Shown: in pieces, positions 10,940-24,196 of the stretch
Layout of the letters: every line of letters starts with the position of its first letter
Numbering within the stretch: the stretch's first letter is position 1
Program-made: the position numbers and the translations under genes
The notes under the pieces: model-generated
The model's database searches: none
Seen by the model: only the letters and a program-made list of their open reading frames with translations
What the model was told of the DNA's origin: nothing
Source: Maratus speciosus
Taxonomy: Eukaryota > Arthropoda > Arachnida > Araneae > Salticidae
DNA length: 64,000 nt
Direction of reading: 5' to 3'
NCBI GenBank assembly: GCA_963932465.1
Contig: OZ010788.1
Location: forward strand, 666,336,484 to 666,400,483

Positions 10940-13900
10940 CAAGCTCCAGAGATGGTACTTATCACAGGAAATGTGGAAGTGTCTAAGAAGACAAATAAAT
11001 TGTGTTCCAAACACTGAAAAATGCAGTCAGAAATAAATGACAGTAAGGAAGAACTTAATGGAGAGTGAAGGAATCTGGCATATTGAGTTGTGAATTTAAG
11101 TTTTCAATAAATTTTAAAGATTCCTTTTGTTCAACTTTTATCTCCAAAGGTTCACATATCGTAACGTTATTTATTTTAATGTTTTAAGTGATGAGAAGAA
11201 AAGAGAAAAATAATTGAAAGGAAGAAAGGGTTCTTTTTATATTTAAAAAATAATATAGCTTTATTGTTATGTATTGTAGTCAAGTCTAATGGGGCTTATG
11301 ATTATTTTATATTTAAAAGATAATTTAACTTTATTATTATGCATTGAAAACAAGTCTAATGTAAATTAATATTTCATGTATCGTAGCGTTATTTATTTCG
11401 ATGCAGTTTTAAGTGATAAAGAGAAAAGATGGAAATAACTAAAATGAAGAAATGATTATTTTTAGATTTAAAAGATAATTGAACTTTATTATTATGTATT
11501 GAAAACAAGTCTAATAATTAATATTTCACGTATCGTGGCGTTATTTATTTCGATGCAGTTTTAAGTGATAAGGAGAATAGAGAAAAATAATTGAAATGAA
11601 GAAATGATTATTTTTATATTTAAAAGATAATTTAACTTTATTATTATGTATTGAAAATAAGAATAATGTTAATTAATATTTCACGCATCGTGGAGTTATT
11701 TATTTCGATGCAGTTTTAAATGATGTCTTAGAAAACATATAAATTGTGTTCCAAACGCTGAAAAAGGCAGTCAGAAATAAATGACAGTAAGGGAGAACTT
11801 AATGGAGAGTGAAGGAATCTGGCATATTGAGTTGTGAATTTAAGTTTTCAATAAATTTTAAAGATTCCTTTTGTTCAACTTTTATCTCAAAGGTTCACAT
11901 ATCGTAACGTTATTTATTTTAACGTTTTAAGTGATGAGAGGAAAAGAGAAAAATAATTGAAAGGAAGAAAGGGTTCTTTTTATATTTAAAAAATAATATA
12001 GCTTTATTGCTATGTATTGTAATGAAGTCTAATGGGGCTTATGATTTTTTTTATATTTTTTAAAAGATAATTTAAATTTATTATTACGTATTGAAAACAA
12101 GTGTAATGTTAATTAATATTTCACGTATCGTGGCGTTATTTATTTCGATGCAGTTTTAGTGATAAGGAGAAAAGATGAAAATAACTGAAATTAAGAAATG
12201 ATTATTTTTATATTTAAAAGATAATTTAACTTTATTGCTATGTATTGAAAACAAGTCTAATGTTAATTAATATTTCACGTATCGTGGCGTTATTTATTTC
12301 GGTGCAGTTTTAAGTGATAAGGAGAAAAGATGAAAATAATTGAAATGAAGAAATGATTATTTTTATATTTAAAAGATAATTTATTGCTATGTATTGAAAA
12401 CAAGTCTAATGTTAATTAACCAGTTTGGGACCATGGATACGTATATGCCCAACTCATAACCAGTAAAAAAGAAAAGTAAAATTGATTTTATTTAATTACG
12501 ACATATTTTGTGATTTATAAACTTAATTCAAATAATTAACAAAAAGTGATGCCAAACGAATAAAATTCGTGTAAAAGATGTCGGTCCAGAACGGGTTAAT
12601 ATTTCACGTATCGTGTTGTTATTTATTTCGATGCAGTTTTAAGTGATAAGAGAAAAGATGACAATAATTGAAATGAAGAAATGATTATTTTTATATTTAA
12701 AAGATAATTTAAATTTATTGTTATATGTTGAAAACAAGTCTAATGTTAATTAATATTTCACGTATCGTGGCATTATTTATTTCGATGCAGTTTTAAATGA
12801 TAAGGAAAAAAGAGAAAAAGAATTGGAATGAAGAAATGATTGTTTTTATATTTAAAAGATAATTTAACTTTATTGTTACGTATTGAAAACAATGTTAATT
12901 AATATTTTACGTATCGTGGCGTTATTTATTTCGATGCAATTTTAAGTGATGAGGAGAAAAGATGAAAATAATTGAAATTAAGATATGATTATTTTTTATA
13001 TTTAAAGATAATTTAACTTTATTATGTATTGAAAACAAGTCTAATGTTAACTAATATTTCACGTATCGTGGCGTTATTTATTTTGATGCAGTTTTAAGTG
13101 ATGCCTTAGAAAATAAATATATTGCGTTCCAAAAGCTGAAAAATGCAATCAGAAATAAATGACAGTAAGGAAGAATCTGGATGAATCTGGAAGAATCTTA
13201 TTGGAGACTGAAGGAATCTGGCATATTGAGTTGTGAATTTAAGTTTTCAATAAATTTAAAAGATTTCTTTTGTTCATCCTTTATCTCAAATGTTCACATA
13301 TCGTAACGTTATTTATTTTAATGTTTTAAGTGATATGGAGGAAAGAGAAAAATAATTGAAATGAAGAAATAGTTCTTTTTATATTTAAAAGATAATATAA
13401 TGTTATTGTTATGAATGGAAAACAAGTCTAAAGTTAATGTTTCACGTATCGTGGCGTTATTTATTTCGATGCAGTTTTAAGTGAAAAGAGGGGGAAAATA
13501 ATTGGAATAAAGAAAAAATTAATTCTATATTTGAAAGATTATTATTATGTATACAAAACAACTTTAATACAGCTGTTAATTAATATTGCACATATCGTGG
13601 CATTATTGATTTCGATGCACTTTTAAATGATAAAGAGAAAAGAGAAAAATAATTAAAATGAAGAAATAATTCTTTATACATTTAAAAGATAATTATTATT
13701 ATGTATGGAAAACATTTTAATGCAGCTGTTAATTAATACAGCACATATCGTGGGAATATTTATTTCTATGCAGTTTTAAATGATAAAGAGAAAAATAATT
13801 GGTACATAAAGAAGTAATTTTCTATAGTTAAAATATATTATACATTTACTGTTGTGCCATGCAGAACGACTGTAATGGTACTATTAATTAATATTTCACA

Positions 13901-15320
13901 TTTCGTGGCGTTATTTATTTCGATGCAGTTTTAAGTGATAAAGAGAAAATTAATTGGAATGAAGAAATAATTCTTTCTCTATTTAAAAGTTAGTATAACT
14001 TCACTGTCATGTATGCAGAACGACTCTAATGGTGCTGTTAATCAATATTTCACATATCGTGGCGTTATTTATTTCGATGCAGTTTTAAATGATAAAGAGG
14101 GGGGAAATAATTGGAATTAAAAAAAATATTTCTATATTTAAAAGAAAATTGTTATTATGTTTTCAAAACAACTTTAATGCAGCTGTTAATTAATATTGCA
14201 CATATCGTGGGATTTATTTATTTCGATGCAGTTTTAAATGATAGAGAGAAAAGAGAAAAATAACTGAAATGAAGAAATGTTTTCTATACTTAAAAGATAA
14301 TATAACTTTACTATTACGCATGCAGAACGATGGTGCTATTAATTAATATTTCACTTATCGTGGCATTATTTATTTCGATGCAGTTTTAAGTGATAAAGAG
14401 GGGGGGAAATAAATGGAAGAAAGAAAAAAAAGCTTCCTATGTTTAAAAGATAATTATTATTATGTATGGAAAAAAATTTAATGAAGCTGATTTTTAACAT
14501 TACACATATCGTGGCATTATTTATTTCGATGCAGTTTTAAATGATAAAGAAAAAACAGAAAAATAATTGGAATGGCGAAATAATTCTTTCTATATTCAAA
14601 AGAGTTAAAAGAGAGTAAATACTATTTACATATAAAAGAGAGTAAATATTATTTACATGAGAGTAAATAATATAACTTTACTCTCATGTATGCAGAAAGA
14701 CTCTAATGGTGCCGTTAATTAATAATTCACATATCCTGGCATTATTAATTTCGATGCAGTTTTAAATGGTAAAGAGAAAAATAATGGGAATGAAGAAATA
14801 ATTCTTTATATACTTAAAAGATGGCATAACTTTACGATTATGTATGCAGAACGATCTAATGGTGCTATTAATTAGTATTTTACATATCGTGGCATTATTT
14901 ATTTCGATACAGTTTTAAGTGATAAAGAGAGAAGAGAAAAATAATTGGAATGAAGAAATAATTCTCTCCTATTATTAAAAAATATAACTCTACTGTTATG
15001 TATGCAGAGCGACTCTAATGGTGCTATTAAATAATATTTCACATATCGTGACATTACTTATTTCGATGCAGTTTTAAATGGTAAAGAAAAAAATATTTGA
15101 AATGAATAAATAATTCTTTCTATATTTGAAAGATAACGTAACTTTACTTTTATGTATTGCAGAATGTCTCTAATGGTGCTATTAATTAATATTTCACATA
15201 TCGTGGCATTATTTATTTCGGTGCAATTTTAAGTGATAAGGAGAACTGCGGAAAATAATTGGAATGAAGAAATAATTCTTTTTATATTTAAAAGGTAACA
15301 TAACTTTATTGTTATGTATT
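10940..15320. repeat. satellite-like tandem array, ~150-bp monomer
   Basis: About 24 monomers carry a core reading CACATATCGTGGCGTTATTT then ATTTCGATGCAGTTTTAAGTGATAA. Core starts lie near 11150, 11371, 11524, 11679, 11895, 12118, 12274, 12602, 12757, 12905, 13058, 13292, 13439, 13586, 13738, 13892, 14046, 14196, 14349, 14500, 14727, 14880, 15042 and 15193. Most spacings are 147-155 bp. Longer ones of about 220 bp occur where an extra block (AAATGCAGTCAGAAATAAAT...GGAATCTGGCATATTGAG) is present, near 10990, 11740 and 13110, giving a higher-order pattern. The inter-core DNA is more variable than the core. No ORF runs through it. Confidence 0.95.
12416..12599. mobile_element. TTAA foldback, family E, inside the satellite
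   Basis: It starts TTAACCAGTTTGGGACC and ends CCAGAACGGGTTAA. Uninterrupted monomers read GTTAATTAATATTTCAC at this point. Here the second TTAA is duplicated, one copy at each edge of the insert, so the target duplication is exactly TTAA. The interior (CCAGTAAAAAAGAAAAGTAA, TGTAAAAGA) matches 61952-62153. Confidence 0.85.
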
Positions 15321-16498
15321 CAAAACAACTTTATTGCTATTACTATTTAATGCAGTTCTGTTTCGCTCTGCCTCAAATTTGGAGAAAAGAGTGTTCTCAA
15401 AGGAGTATAGACGAAAGAGAACTTAATTTCGAAACTCATCGATATATATTATCAAGAATAAATAGATATGAGATTTCATTAAACCCTCGACAAGTAAATT
15501 CCTCTCAGACAAACTGAAAAATGCAGTCAGAAATAAACGAAGTAAGGAAAAAGTTAATGGAGGGTGAAGGAAACTAGCATATTGAGTTGTGAATTGAAGT
15601 TTCCCATAAATTTTTAAAGACTTTCTTTTGTTCACCCTTTTTCTGAAAGTTCACATATCGTGGCGTTATTTATTTCCATGCAGTTTTAAACTAAAGGGAG
15701 AAAAGTAGAGAATTAATTACTTCAGGGAAAACGTTAAATTTATGTATACAAAGTAACATTATTGCATGTACAAAATCATTATTAATGATCCTATTAATTA
15801 ATCCAGCTTTTTTTTTCTTCAGTTTCAGGTAAAGGATGTTCTCAGAGATACACAAGCAAATCAAAATGAAAGAAGAATTTCAAAATTTTATGTACAAGCA
15901 AGAATGAACTGTACTTCAGACAAATAAACTGCTTTAAAACGCTGAAAATTGCAGTAATAAATTACAATGACGAAGAAGTTAATAGGAGGTGAAGGAAGCT
16001 TGCATATTAAATTGTGAATTGAAGTTTTTAAGTAAAGGATTCTTTCTGTTTAACCTTTAAAAAAAAAGTTTAAATATTGTGGCATTATTTGTTTCCATGC
16101 AATTGTAAGTAAAAAAGAAGAAAACACAGAGTTATATTACGAAGAATGTTAAGTTTATTTCTGGAAATTAAAGATCATTTATTTTGTGTAGCTAGACCTT
16201 TCATATGTAAGAAATAATAATAATGATAACAATAAGTTTTAAGTCATGTTGAAGTTAGATAAAAAAGAGCGAAAAATGGCACTCTTTTTCACGAAACTAC
16301 CATTTTACCAAATTTCGTTCAATTTCACAAAATAACAATAATAATAATACATGATCCCTCTCCCGCCCCCGACCAAAAAAAAAGTAAATAAATATGAAAT
16401 CTGATAAATTTTCCTTTTGTGTTTCAGATGACTTTAGAATATGCGCACTATGCGGCGCAGAGCATCAGAAAATAAGCAGTTTGAATTTCAGAACACCC

Positions 16499-16937
16499 TT
16501 AAGGGTATTGTATTTCAAGGTAATTGTATTTCAATCCAAACTGCTTATTTTCTTATTTATTTTTTAATTAATTTTTGCCCTCAAATGCATCAAACTGACG
16601 AATTTTCTTATTTAGAAACTACATAATATGCCGTGCTTGTCGATTTTTTGATACATGCAGAAAATATTTCAAAAAATGCTATCAAAGTTAGCGTTTTGAA
16701 CAGAATTTTCCGAAGCGGGAGATCTGGGAATAAAAAAAATGGTCATGCTGAGAAAATAATTGTTTAATATCAAATTCTAATTAATTGAGAGAAAAATGAA
16801 ATCACACGGCCTCTTATACATCTCTTCAAAAATCAGCAAATTTCATGTTTTTACCTTTAAAAATGAGTCTGAAAATATCTCAGAAAATTTCCAGCTGTTG
16901 AGGCTGAAAAAAAATATTTTTTCGAATACACCCTTAA
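16499..16937. mobile_element. TTAA element, family S (439 bp)
   Basis: It begins TTAAGGGTATTGTATTTC and ends CGAATACACCCTTAA. Family-mate 40320-40736 lies in the opposite orientation and shares AAACTGCTTATTTT, CATAATATGCCGTGCTTGTC and AGCGTTTTGAAC words. Just left of it (about 16465-16498) sits an inverted fragment of the same end (AATAAGCAGTTTGAATTTC then ACACCC), so two ends meet head to head. Confidence 0.75.
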
Positions 16938-17761
16938 ATGACATAAACTATTCAACAGAGTTTTTGCTTATTTATTTTTTCTGTACATGAATTGCCTTTA
17001 CAATTATACTCAAGAAAATTTGGAAGTTTTTCCTTCAAGTTCAGTTTAATTTTTCTGAATTTTTCGACATGGACTTAGCTAATTTTCTTTTAGAACTCTA
17101 AGAAAATGTAATAAAAATTATATAAACTATGTGTGTGCCTTAATCTAAGAAATTCAAATATGGTGTCAAAAAAGGTGTCAATATGGGTGTTACCATATGG
17201 AAAACAAGGTTGGTGCAATTTTTAATACGTAGACAACCCCTATTTCAAAAATTTTATTCATGTTCTGAAAGATAACAATAAACCAAGTCTAGCGACACCT
17301 TTGTTGTAATTTTATAATAAAGGATGGTGTTTTTTATATTGACTGTACACTTTATTAGTATTAATGATGCTATTAATTAACCCAGAGTTTTCTTTAAGAT
17401 CGGAAAAAATTATATTCTCAAAAGTGTATGGACAAAATAATTTTAAAAAGAAGATTTTTCACATTTTATGCATTATCAAGAAGAAATAGCACCCTAGACA
17501 AATAAATTGCGTCCCAACACTGAAAAATGCAGTTAGAAATAAATGACAGTAAGAAAGAAGTTAATGGAGGATGAAAGAAGCTGGCATATTGAGTTGAGAA
17601 TGGAAGTTAGCAATAAATATAAAGGATTCCTTTTGTTCACCCTTTCTCTTAAGGTTCACATATCGTGGCGTTATTTATTTAGAGGCAATTGTGATAGGGA
17701 AAAGAAAAAAAAATTAATTATTACAAGACAAACATAGCGTTTATCAAATTATGTTATGACG

Positions 17762-17966
17762 CTATGTATATCTCCAATGCCAAACGTTATGTCTATAAAA
17801 TTATCGTATGATGGTGCGTATACTGACCAATGCCGTACGTTATGTTTGTAAAATTATACTATGATGGTACGTATGCCGACCAGTGCCGTACGTTGCGTTT
17901 GTAAAATTACAAAAATTATCCTATGATGGTACGCAAACCGACCAATGCCGTGCAGCGTATGTCACC
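17762..17966. repeat. minisatellite, ~53-62-bp unit
   Basis: Three and a half units carry CCAATGCCGTACGTTATG, GTAAAATTAT and TATGATGGTACG. The shared word recurs near 17777, 17830, 17883 and 17945. Confidence 0.85.
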
Positions 17967-18290
17967 TTTCATCTTTCAGGGACTTCTATGTTGCATTGCA
18001 GTACGCACACCGAATAATCAGGAATGTTGATGCTATTAATTAAAGCAGATATTTTTGCCGGTTGTACGAAAATAATATTCTGAAAAATATGTATGCAAAA
18101 TAATTTGTAAGATTTACAAGGCTATCAAAAATAAATAGACAAATAAATTGCCTTCAAACATTGAAAAATGCAGTCATAAATAAAATCAGTGAGGACGAAG
18201 TTAATGTTGATGAAGGAAGCTCGCATACTGAGCTGCGAATTGGAGTTTTCAATAAAGGTAAAGGATTCCTTTTGCTAGAAACACATAAAG

Positions 18291-19470
18291 TGGTGCAGAA
18301 AAAAAAGTACTATTTTGCAAGCTCTCTCTCTCTCTTTTAATTTAGGAAAAATGATGTTTTGCATTCCTTTTAAACATAACTTTAGATAATAAAGAAAGTA
18401 AAAAATGAACATTATATAAATATATGAGCTTAAAAATATAAAGATAAGAGTTAAAATGGAAAAGAATGAAAAAAGCTGTCATCTTGAATGGTGAGGTTTC
18501 CATTAAATTTAATTTTGCTTTATGTCTATTTCTTGAGTTGGTATATTGAGCCATAAATTATATTCATAAGTTTAAATGTTTCTTTTTTCTTGACCCCCTC
18601 CATATTGCGAAGTTATCGACATAAGAGAAAACATTGAAAGAATACAGACTTATTTTCTGTGTTAATGAAAATTTACAGCTGTACCGCAATTACAGGTTAG
18701 TTGGGAATAAACAATGATGTTATTTATTTGAACGTTTTATCTGGTTAGAAGAAAAGAAAATTTTGAATGTGTTTTTCAATTATATAATAGTTCCCTTTAG
18801 AACTATGCAATGCGATGAGAAAGCTACAAATTCGTTTTTGTCAATGCCTATAAAAATTATGAGATTCTAAAGGAATGGAAAAAAAGGAAGGCAAAGGTAA
18901 TTCGGGTTTGAAGATTCCAAGAAATTTAAAGGTTTTTCTTTGTGCACTACTTTTCTTGAGGTTCTTATATCAAGGAGTTATTTATATCAACGATCTTCTG
19001 AACAAAAGGAGAAAAAGTAGTAATTATTTTGAAGTGTAATATAAATTTTATTTTTATTTTTGAGAAAAAGTTGAATTATGAATTAACGATTTCTACAGCT
19101 AATTTTTTCCTTTATAAAAGATGTGCTTTGTTTTGTGTTTTTTTGCTTTGTTTTTTCACTTTATTAAAGGCGAGCGATCTGAACTACAAAAACTACTACA
19201 TTTTATGAGTGATAAAGAATAAAATAAGGGATAGACTATAAAGAGAACTGAAAAGAATATTTTAGATGCTATTCTCCATTTTAGAGAAGATATGTTAAAT
19301 AAAATATCATAATATTTAAAGATTATGAAAAATACCAAAGAACGTTGAGAAAATTACATGTGATACTCAAGTGAAATAAGAAAACTTTAAATGTTATGAC
19401 GTCAACCTATTTACGTCGATGTTTTTTAAACGATATAAAAGGTAGGGATTTTTTATCACGAAAAGTATAG
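18291..19470. other. AT-rich stretch, no gene recognised
   Basis: It includes a short (CT)n run (about 18322-18338). ORFs at 18342-18554 and 19156-19338 are F/I/K-rich and unrecognised. There is weak similarity to the long blocks of the satellite flank (CTTGAGTTGGTATATTGAG). Confidence 0.4.
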
Positions 19471-19472
19471 TT

Positions 19473-19690
19473 TCCAACTTACCGATAATTTCCGCAAAAC
19501 TGAGCCGATATCTCCTTTAGAAAATAAACACGTTTCGATCCACAAAAATTATTTATTCACACGTGTTTTGTTTCATCATGTTCCTTATATAAAGGTATTT
19601 ATTACACATTTTTTCCGGTGAAAAAATTGCTTATTTCACCTAGGTTACGCTGAAATAGTTTTACGGAATTTATCAGTAAATTGGCAGCTA
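19473..19690. mobile_element. foldback, family BB
   Basis: The left end is CCAACTTACCGATAATTTCC and the right end GGAATTTATCAGTAAATTGG with CAGCTA. The interior TTCCTTATATAAAG and TTTCCGGTGAAAAAATTGC are shared with the next two copies. Confidence 0.7.
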
Positions 19691-19707
19691 AGGAAAAGAT
19701 ATAACAC

Positions 19708-19956
19708 AGCTGCCCACTTACCCACCGGCTTACCGATAATTTGCGTAAAATTGTACCGATATCGCCTGGAGTCTCCTGGAGGCACGTTTAGATACAGAAA
19801 AAGTATTTTTTAAAACGTGTCTTAATTCATCGTGTTCCTTATATAATATTATTCATTACACTTGTTTTTTTTTTTTTTTCGGTGTGGAAATCGCTTATTT
19901 GACCTAGGTTACGCTGAAAAAAATTTGTGAAAATTATCAGTAAGTTGGCAGCTATG
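19708..19956. mobile_element. foldback, family BB
   Basis: CGGCTTACCGATAATTTGCG on the left and AAATTATCAGTAAGTTGGCA on the right form the arms. The interior CGTGTTCCTTATATAAT and GACCTAGGTTACGCTGAAA match the neighbours. A poly-T run (19868-19882) expands it. Confidence 0.7.
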
Positions 19957-20626
19957 GATATAATCATTGATTCTTATCGTACTACATAAGCAGATAAATA
20001 CTATTTTAATGCATTTATGATAAAAGTGAGTATTTTAAGTCATTTATTTAATATACTTACTAATACTAAATATACTAATAATTAATAATACTAAATATAC
20101 TACTAATAATAATAATTTAATATACTAATAATAAATAATACTAATGCTAATAATAAGAGACCCTAATTATTATCTACGACTTAATGTTCGTAAATACATC
20201 TAAAATAAGAATGATAGTCCATTTCCTTATGACAAAATAATCATGAGTATGTACATAACATATAAGCTGTAAAAATTAAAACTCTGTAACAAAATTTTAA
20301 TACCAATCAATTTTTATAAATGCATGTGTACGAATCACATTTTTTAATTCAATATTAATAACAGGGTTGAATATGAGAAATATAAGATTTAAAACGTTAA
20401 AAAACTAACAGCGAAATTTGATCTTAGGCTTTGTGTTACTATAAAAATAAAGAATATATATATATATATTCAATACATTTATTGCATATTTATTGCAGGT
20501 GTTGCGGGGTAAAATTAAGCTTTAAAAATAAAAATCTAAATCCTAAATAATTTTTTTCTTAATAGGCATGACTCTTATCTTTATATTTTATATTAGCATA
20601 TTTATTCTACACCACAGGTCATACTT
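19957..20626. other. low-complexity AT-rich stretch
   Basis: It includes a degenerate ACTAATA/AATACT repeat (about 20050-20155) and a TATATA run (20455-20470). No gene or element boundary is seen. Confidence 0.5.
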
Positions 20627-20630
20627 GCCA

Positions 20631-20847
20631 ACTTACCGATAATTTCCTCAAAACTGTACTGATAACTCCTGGAGTAAATAAACATGTTTCGATCCACAAA
20701 AATTATCTATTTAAATGTGTCTTGTTTCATTGTGTTACTTATATAAAATTATTTATTACACATTTTTTCCGGTGAAAAAATCGCTTATTTGACCTAGCTC
20801 TCGCTGAAACATTTTTACAAAAATTATCAGTAAGTTAGCAGATATGA
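20631..20847. mobile_element. foldback, family BB
   Basis: CTTGCCAACTTACCGATAAT on the left and AAAATTATCAGTAAGTTAGC on the right. The interior GATCCACAAAAATTAT is shared with 19473-19690. Confidence 0.7.
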
Positions 20848-21115
20848 CAGGTGCACAGTAGATAGAAAATTCACTCTTGAAAAAAGTTAAAATACTAAAA
20901 AGCGAAATCATATCTATGGCTTTATGAACGGGTAAATAAAAGATTTAAATTAATGTATTTATTGCATAATTAACATAAATGCATTCAGATACAGATGACA
21001 AAATAAATTGAAACCGGAAACTTTAGCTAGAAATTTCTTAATCGGACTTTCTGTAAAATATCCTTTTAAAAACATTTCAGAGTACAACAAAAACCTAATT
21101 GTCCGAAGTAATTGG

Positions 21116-21725
21116 GACAGACCCTCTTTCGGAAAATCGAAATTTTCAGATAATCGGGAATGTTTCCATTTTAAGATTAAGGAGAAATATATGCAATATT
21201 TCTTATTATGCTAACAAGTGCTTTATAAAAATAAAGCAATAGCAAAATAGAAACAAGAACAAATTACCTGAATTTTAATTTTGAAATTAAGTACCTCTTA
21301 CATATATCACAAGGGTTTGAAAGAATATTTTGTTCCACGCAGTTTCGATTGCATTTGCTTTGAAACTATCACGTAGTTTTTTAATATTATTAGTTCATCA
21401 GTATCCCAGTCTTTTTGCTGCTCCAGTCATGCCAAACCTTTTTCAAAACATTTAAAGGCTTCCGAATTGCTATTTTTTTTTCGTTTTCTTCGTTCCACTC
21501 CGCAGCTTACGGGAGCTCAAGTTAAATTCAAAGGAACTCTAAGAAAGGGGATCGAAAATATTTTTATGTACTCGTAGTTCGGAGAGGATCGCTTGCACAC
21601 AAGGAATAAGATAAATAAAAACTTTCAAAATGGATTTGCACACAAGGAATGTGATAGTAGAAAAAAAAAAGCTTTAAAAATAGATTTCGGTTAACCGAGA
21701 GTTTCGGATAAAAGAGGTTCTACTG
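21116..21725. mobile_element. possible Tigger/pogo-like element (KK)
   Basis: The left end reads ACAGACCCTCTTTCGGAAAA and the right end, on the minus strand, ACAGTAGAACCTCTTTTATC then CGAAACTCTCGG. TA follows the right end. Such CAG...CCTCTnnTATCCGAA ends are known from Tigger-like elements. The arms are poorly matched and there is no coding capacity. Confidence 0.4.
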
Positions 21726-21854
21726 TAACATAAAAAAGAAGTAGGGAGCATGGAAGAAGCGCGCGCATTTTTACCAGTTCATGTATTTTTAAAAATAAGA
21801 TTTTTCAGAGAATTCTAAGCAATGCCTAGGGAACGTTGTTCACTTTATATTACC

Positions 21855-21999
21855 AAGCATGTGATTTCCGCGTTTTTGCACACCAGTATATTCTTAGAGA
21901 AAATGATATTTCATTTAATCGAAACATTTTTGCGATTTAAGAGAACAACATTTTCTCTAAGAATATACTGGTGTACAAAAACGCGGAAATCACATGCCT
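21855..21999. mobile_element. 145-bp foldback related to family A
   Basis: Arms of about 55 bp begin GGCATGTGATTTCCGCGTTT (one mismatch) and contain CACACCAGTATATTCTTAGA and GAGAAAATG. They are nearly perfect inverse copies. The interior resembles family A, but the outer ends are different. Confidence 0.8.
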
Positions 22000-23269
22000 A
22001 TATTACATTATTTTATCTAGGATAGCAAGATTTTTATGGTATGTATGATAATAAATCAGTGATATTTAGGTTTTTATTTTAAATTAAACTTAATAATAAA
22101 ATTAGTACAATTTTACCTAATGGCTAGTTCCACGGGCTTATGTAGTGAAAGTCACATAGCTGACAACTGCTATGCCTTTTAGCCACAGTTATTTTGTAAA
22201 AGTTTTCTTCGCCATATATTTTCAATTAATGTGATATCTTCAATAAAATAAGTCACATTTTCCTCTTCTAAAATACCCGTAGCCAAATAAATATCCTAAC
22301 AATTTGTACCTAGGTGAATTACACTACAAGTACTCAGAAAGGTATAACCACTTAAAAACTTTTCACATTAAAATCGGAAAAGATATTGTATTTGTATACA
22401 GAAAAAAGGGATCTAATCTTTATAAATTATGTTACTTTTTTTTAGATTAATTAACATTTTCCGCATATTTATAAATACAGGAGGTAAATTTAAAGAAAAA
22501 TCGTCTACATGGATAATATATTGCATATTTAGTATTAATGCTTTATAGACACATAACGTAAGTACCATTTAAAAAAATGAATAGAATTAACGAATGAAAT
22601 CTCTTTGTAAAAAACTGTTTCACCAACTGAAAATGTTTCATTTTCGTATAAAATAAAAAAAACAAAAAACACCAAATGCATGGAAGAAAGTGTTGATACA
22701 GTATTTAGTTGATACATGTTTAGACTCACATAAATTTTTGGGAGATTACTTACGTATAGCAGCTCATTACTTTATCCAGTAAAACATAATTTTCCTTTTG
22801 TATGTAACATTCTTTTTAAGCTGATAACCTATCACTGATATTTGCATTTAAATTAGTTTATATTGCGGGTATATTACCATAAATTCCAAGTGTATTTCCT
22901 GTCTCTGATATTCCTGACAAGAACATATACATCACTGTCACAATATATGGCATAGTGAATATCTGCATATATTGTGCTTCGGTTAGCTCACCCCTGTGGT
23001 GCATTAATAAAGGCACTGATAAATATATACATAATATATTTATTGCATATTCATCACAGGTGTTATGGGACGAAACTTAACTTTAAAATATAAAACAGTG
23101 GAGTGAATGTCAAATTGTGTAAAATATTATAAATATATGTGCTTATCTTTATATATTTATTGACCGCTCATTTTATATCACCGGAAGCAAAAATTAAAGT
23201 TCTAAAAAGTCGAAACCTGTCTACAGCTTCATAATTGTAAAAGTGTGGGTTTGTCTTTATGCATTTACA

Positions 23270-23408
23270 GGGTTATCATTGGCGATTATATTTGTATTCC
23301 ATTCGCACCACTATTTTTTAAAAATAAATGTTTTAGTACATCTCTTTTGTACTGAGATATTTGTTTTCTGAAAGTGGTGAGAGTTAGAAATAAAAAATAG
23401 TAGTCGAT
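23270..23408. mobile_element. foldback, family M (decayed)
   Basis: CCATTCGCACCACTATTTTT on the left and GAAAGTGGTGAGAGTTAG, AAATAAAAAATAGTAGTC on the right, in inverted order, match the M family. The termini are unclear. Confidence 0.5.
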
Positions 23409-24196
23409 GCATATTTAATATAATATTAATGCTTATAGACACTTAATACATCATAGTACACAAAACCGGAAACCTTTTACAATAAATTAGTATTTAATTT
23501 TAATGAATTATATAAAAAAGAATCGGTATAAATGGCTTCTACATTTGAAAATCTTTCACATTTGTTTTGAAATTGAAAAATAAATAATTAAATTCGAAGA
23601 ATATTTCCAGATCAACTACAATTTTCCCTGAAGCAAAACAGCATCTACAGATTCTCGCTATATTTCATTATTGTATCCAATAAAACATGATTTTCCTTAT
23701 TTGTAGCGTTTTATGTCCGGTAATAAATCAGTAATTTTTGTGGTTACATAAACTTTCCTTAGAAGTAGATTAATGCTTATTGACGCTAACAAGATAGCGA
23801 AACTAACATAAGACAAGACTAGTATCTAGATTAAAACCGTAAATTTTAGCTAATAGTTTGTTTGAAAATATCAACGCAATCGAATAATTAAATTCTTTCA
23901 CATAAAATTATTTAATTATATAGAAACGTTTCACATTAGCTTAAAATAAATCCGATGCATGCAAGAAAGGGGATGTATTCCAGATTAACTAAAATTTTCC
24001 TTGAAATCGAGGCAATACCTGCAGATGAAAAAATAAATCCACGAGCGTATCTTTGCATGTTTTTGCATATTCAATCTACATCACATGTGCATAGGCAGGA
24101 ATTTAAGATTGAAAATTAACAGTTCCTTTCATTTTTTATTAAGTATAGTAAGTATATTTCCCGCTCACAATCGTGATCTTTTGGGGCTGATATTAT

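Larger units (their letters stand above)
15321..18290. repeat. decayed flank of the satellite array
   Basis: Scattered blocks of the long-unit type continue past the array: GAAAAATGCAGTCAGAAATAA near 15517, 17520 and 18165, a weaker form near 15945, and cores near 15648, 16070 and 17655. Between them lie a TTAA element (16499-16937) and a minisatellite (17762-17966). No gene is recognised; ORFs at 15314-15517 and 16796-16990 are in repeat DNA. Confidence 0.6.

Noticed and set aside
10940..15320. CRISPR-like or array-type immune locus
   Set aside because: The repeat core is regular, but the linkers are homologous to each other, the unit is ~150 bp, and the genome is clearly eukaryotic; it is a satellite-like array.
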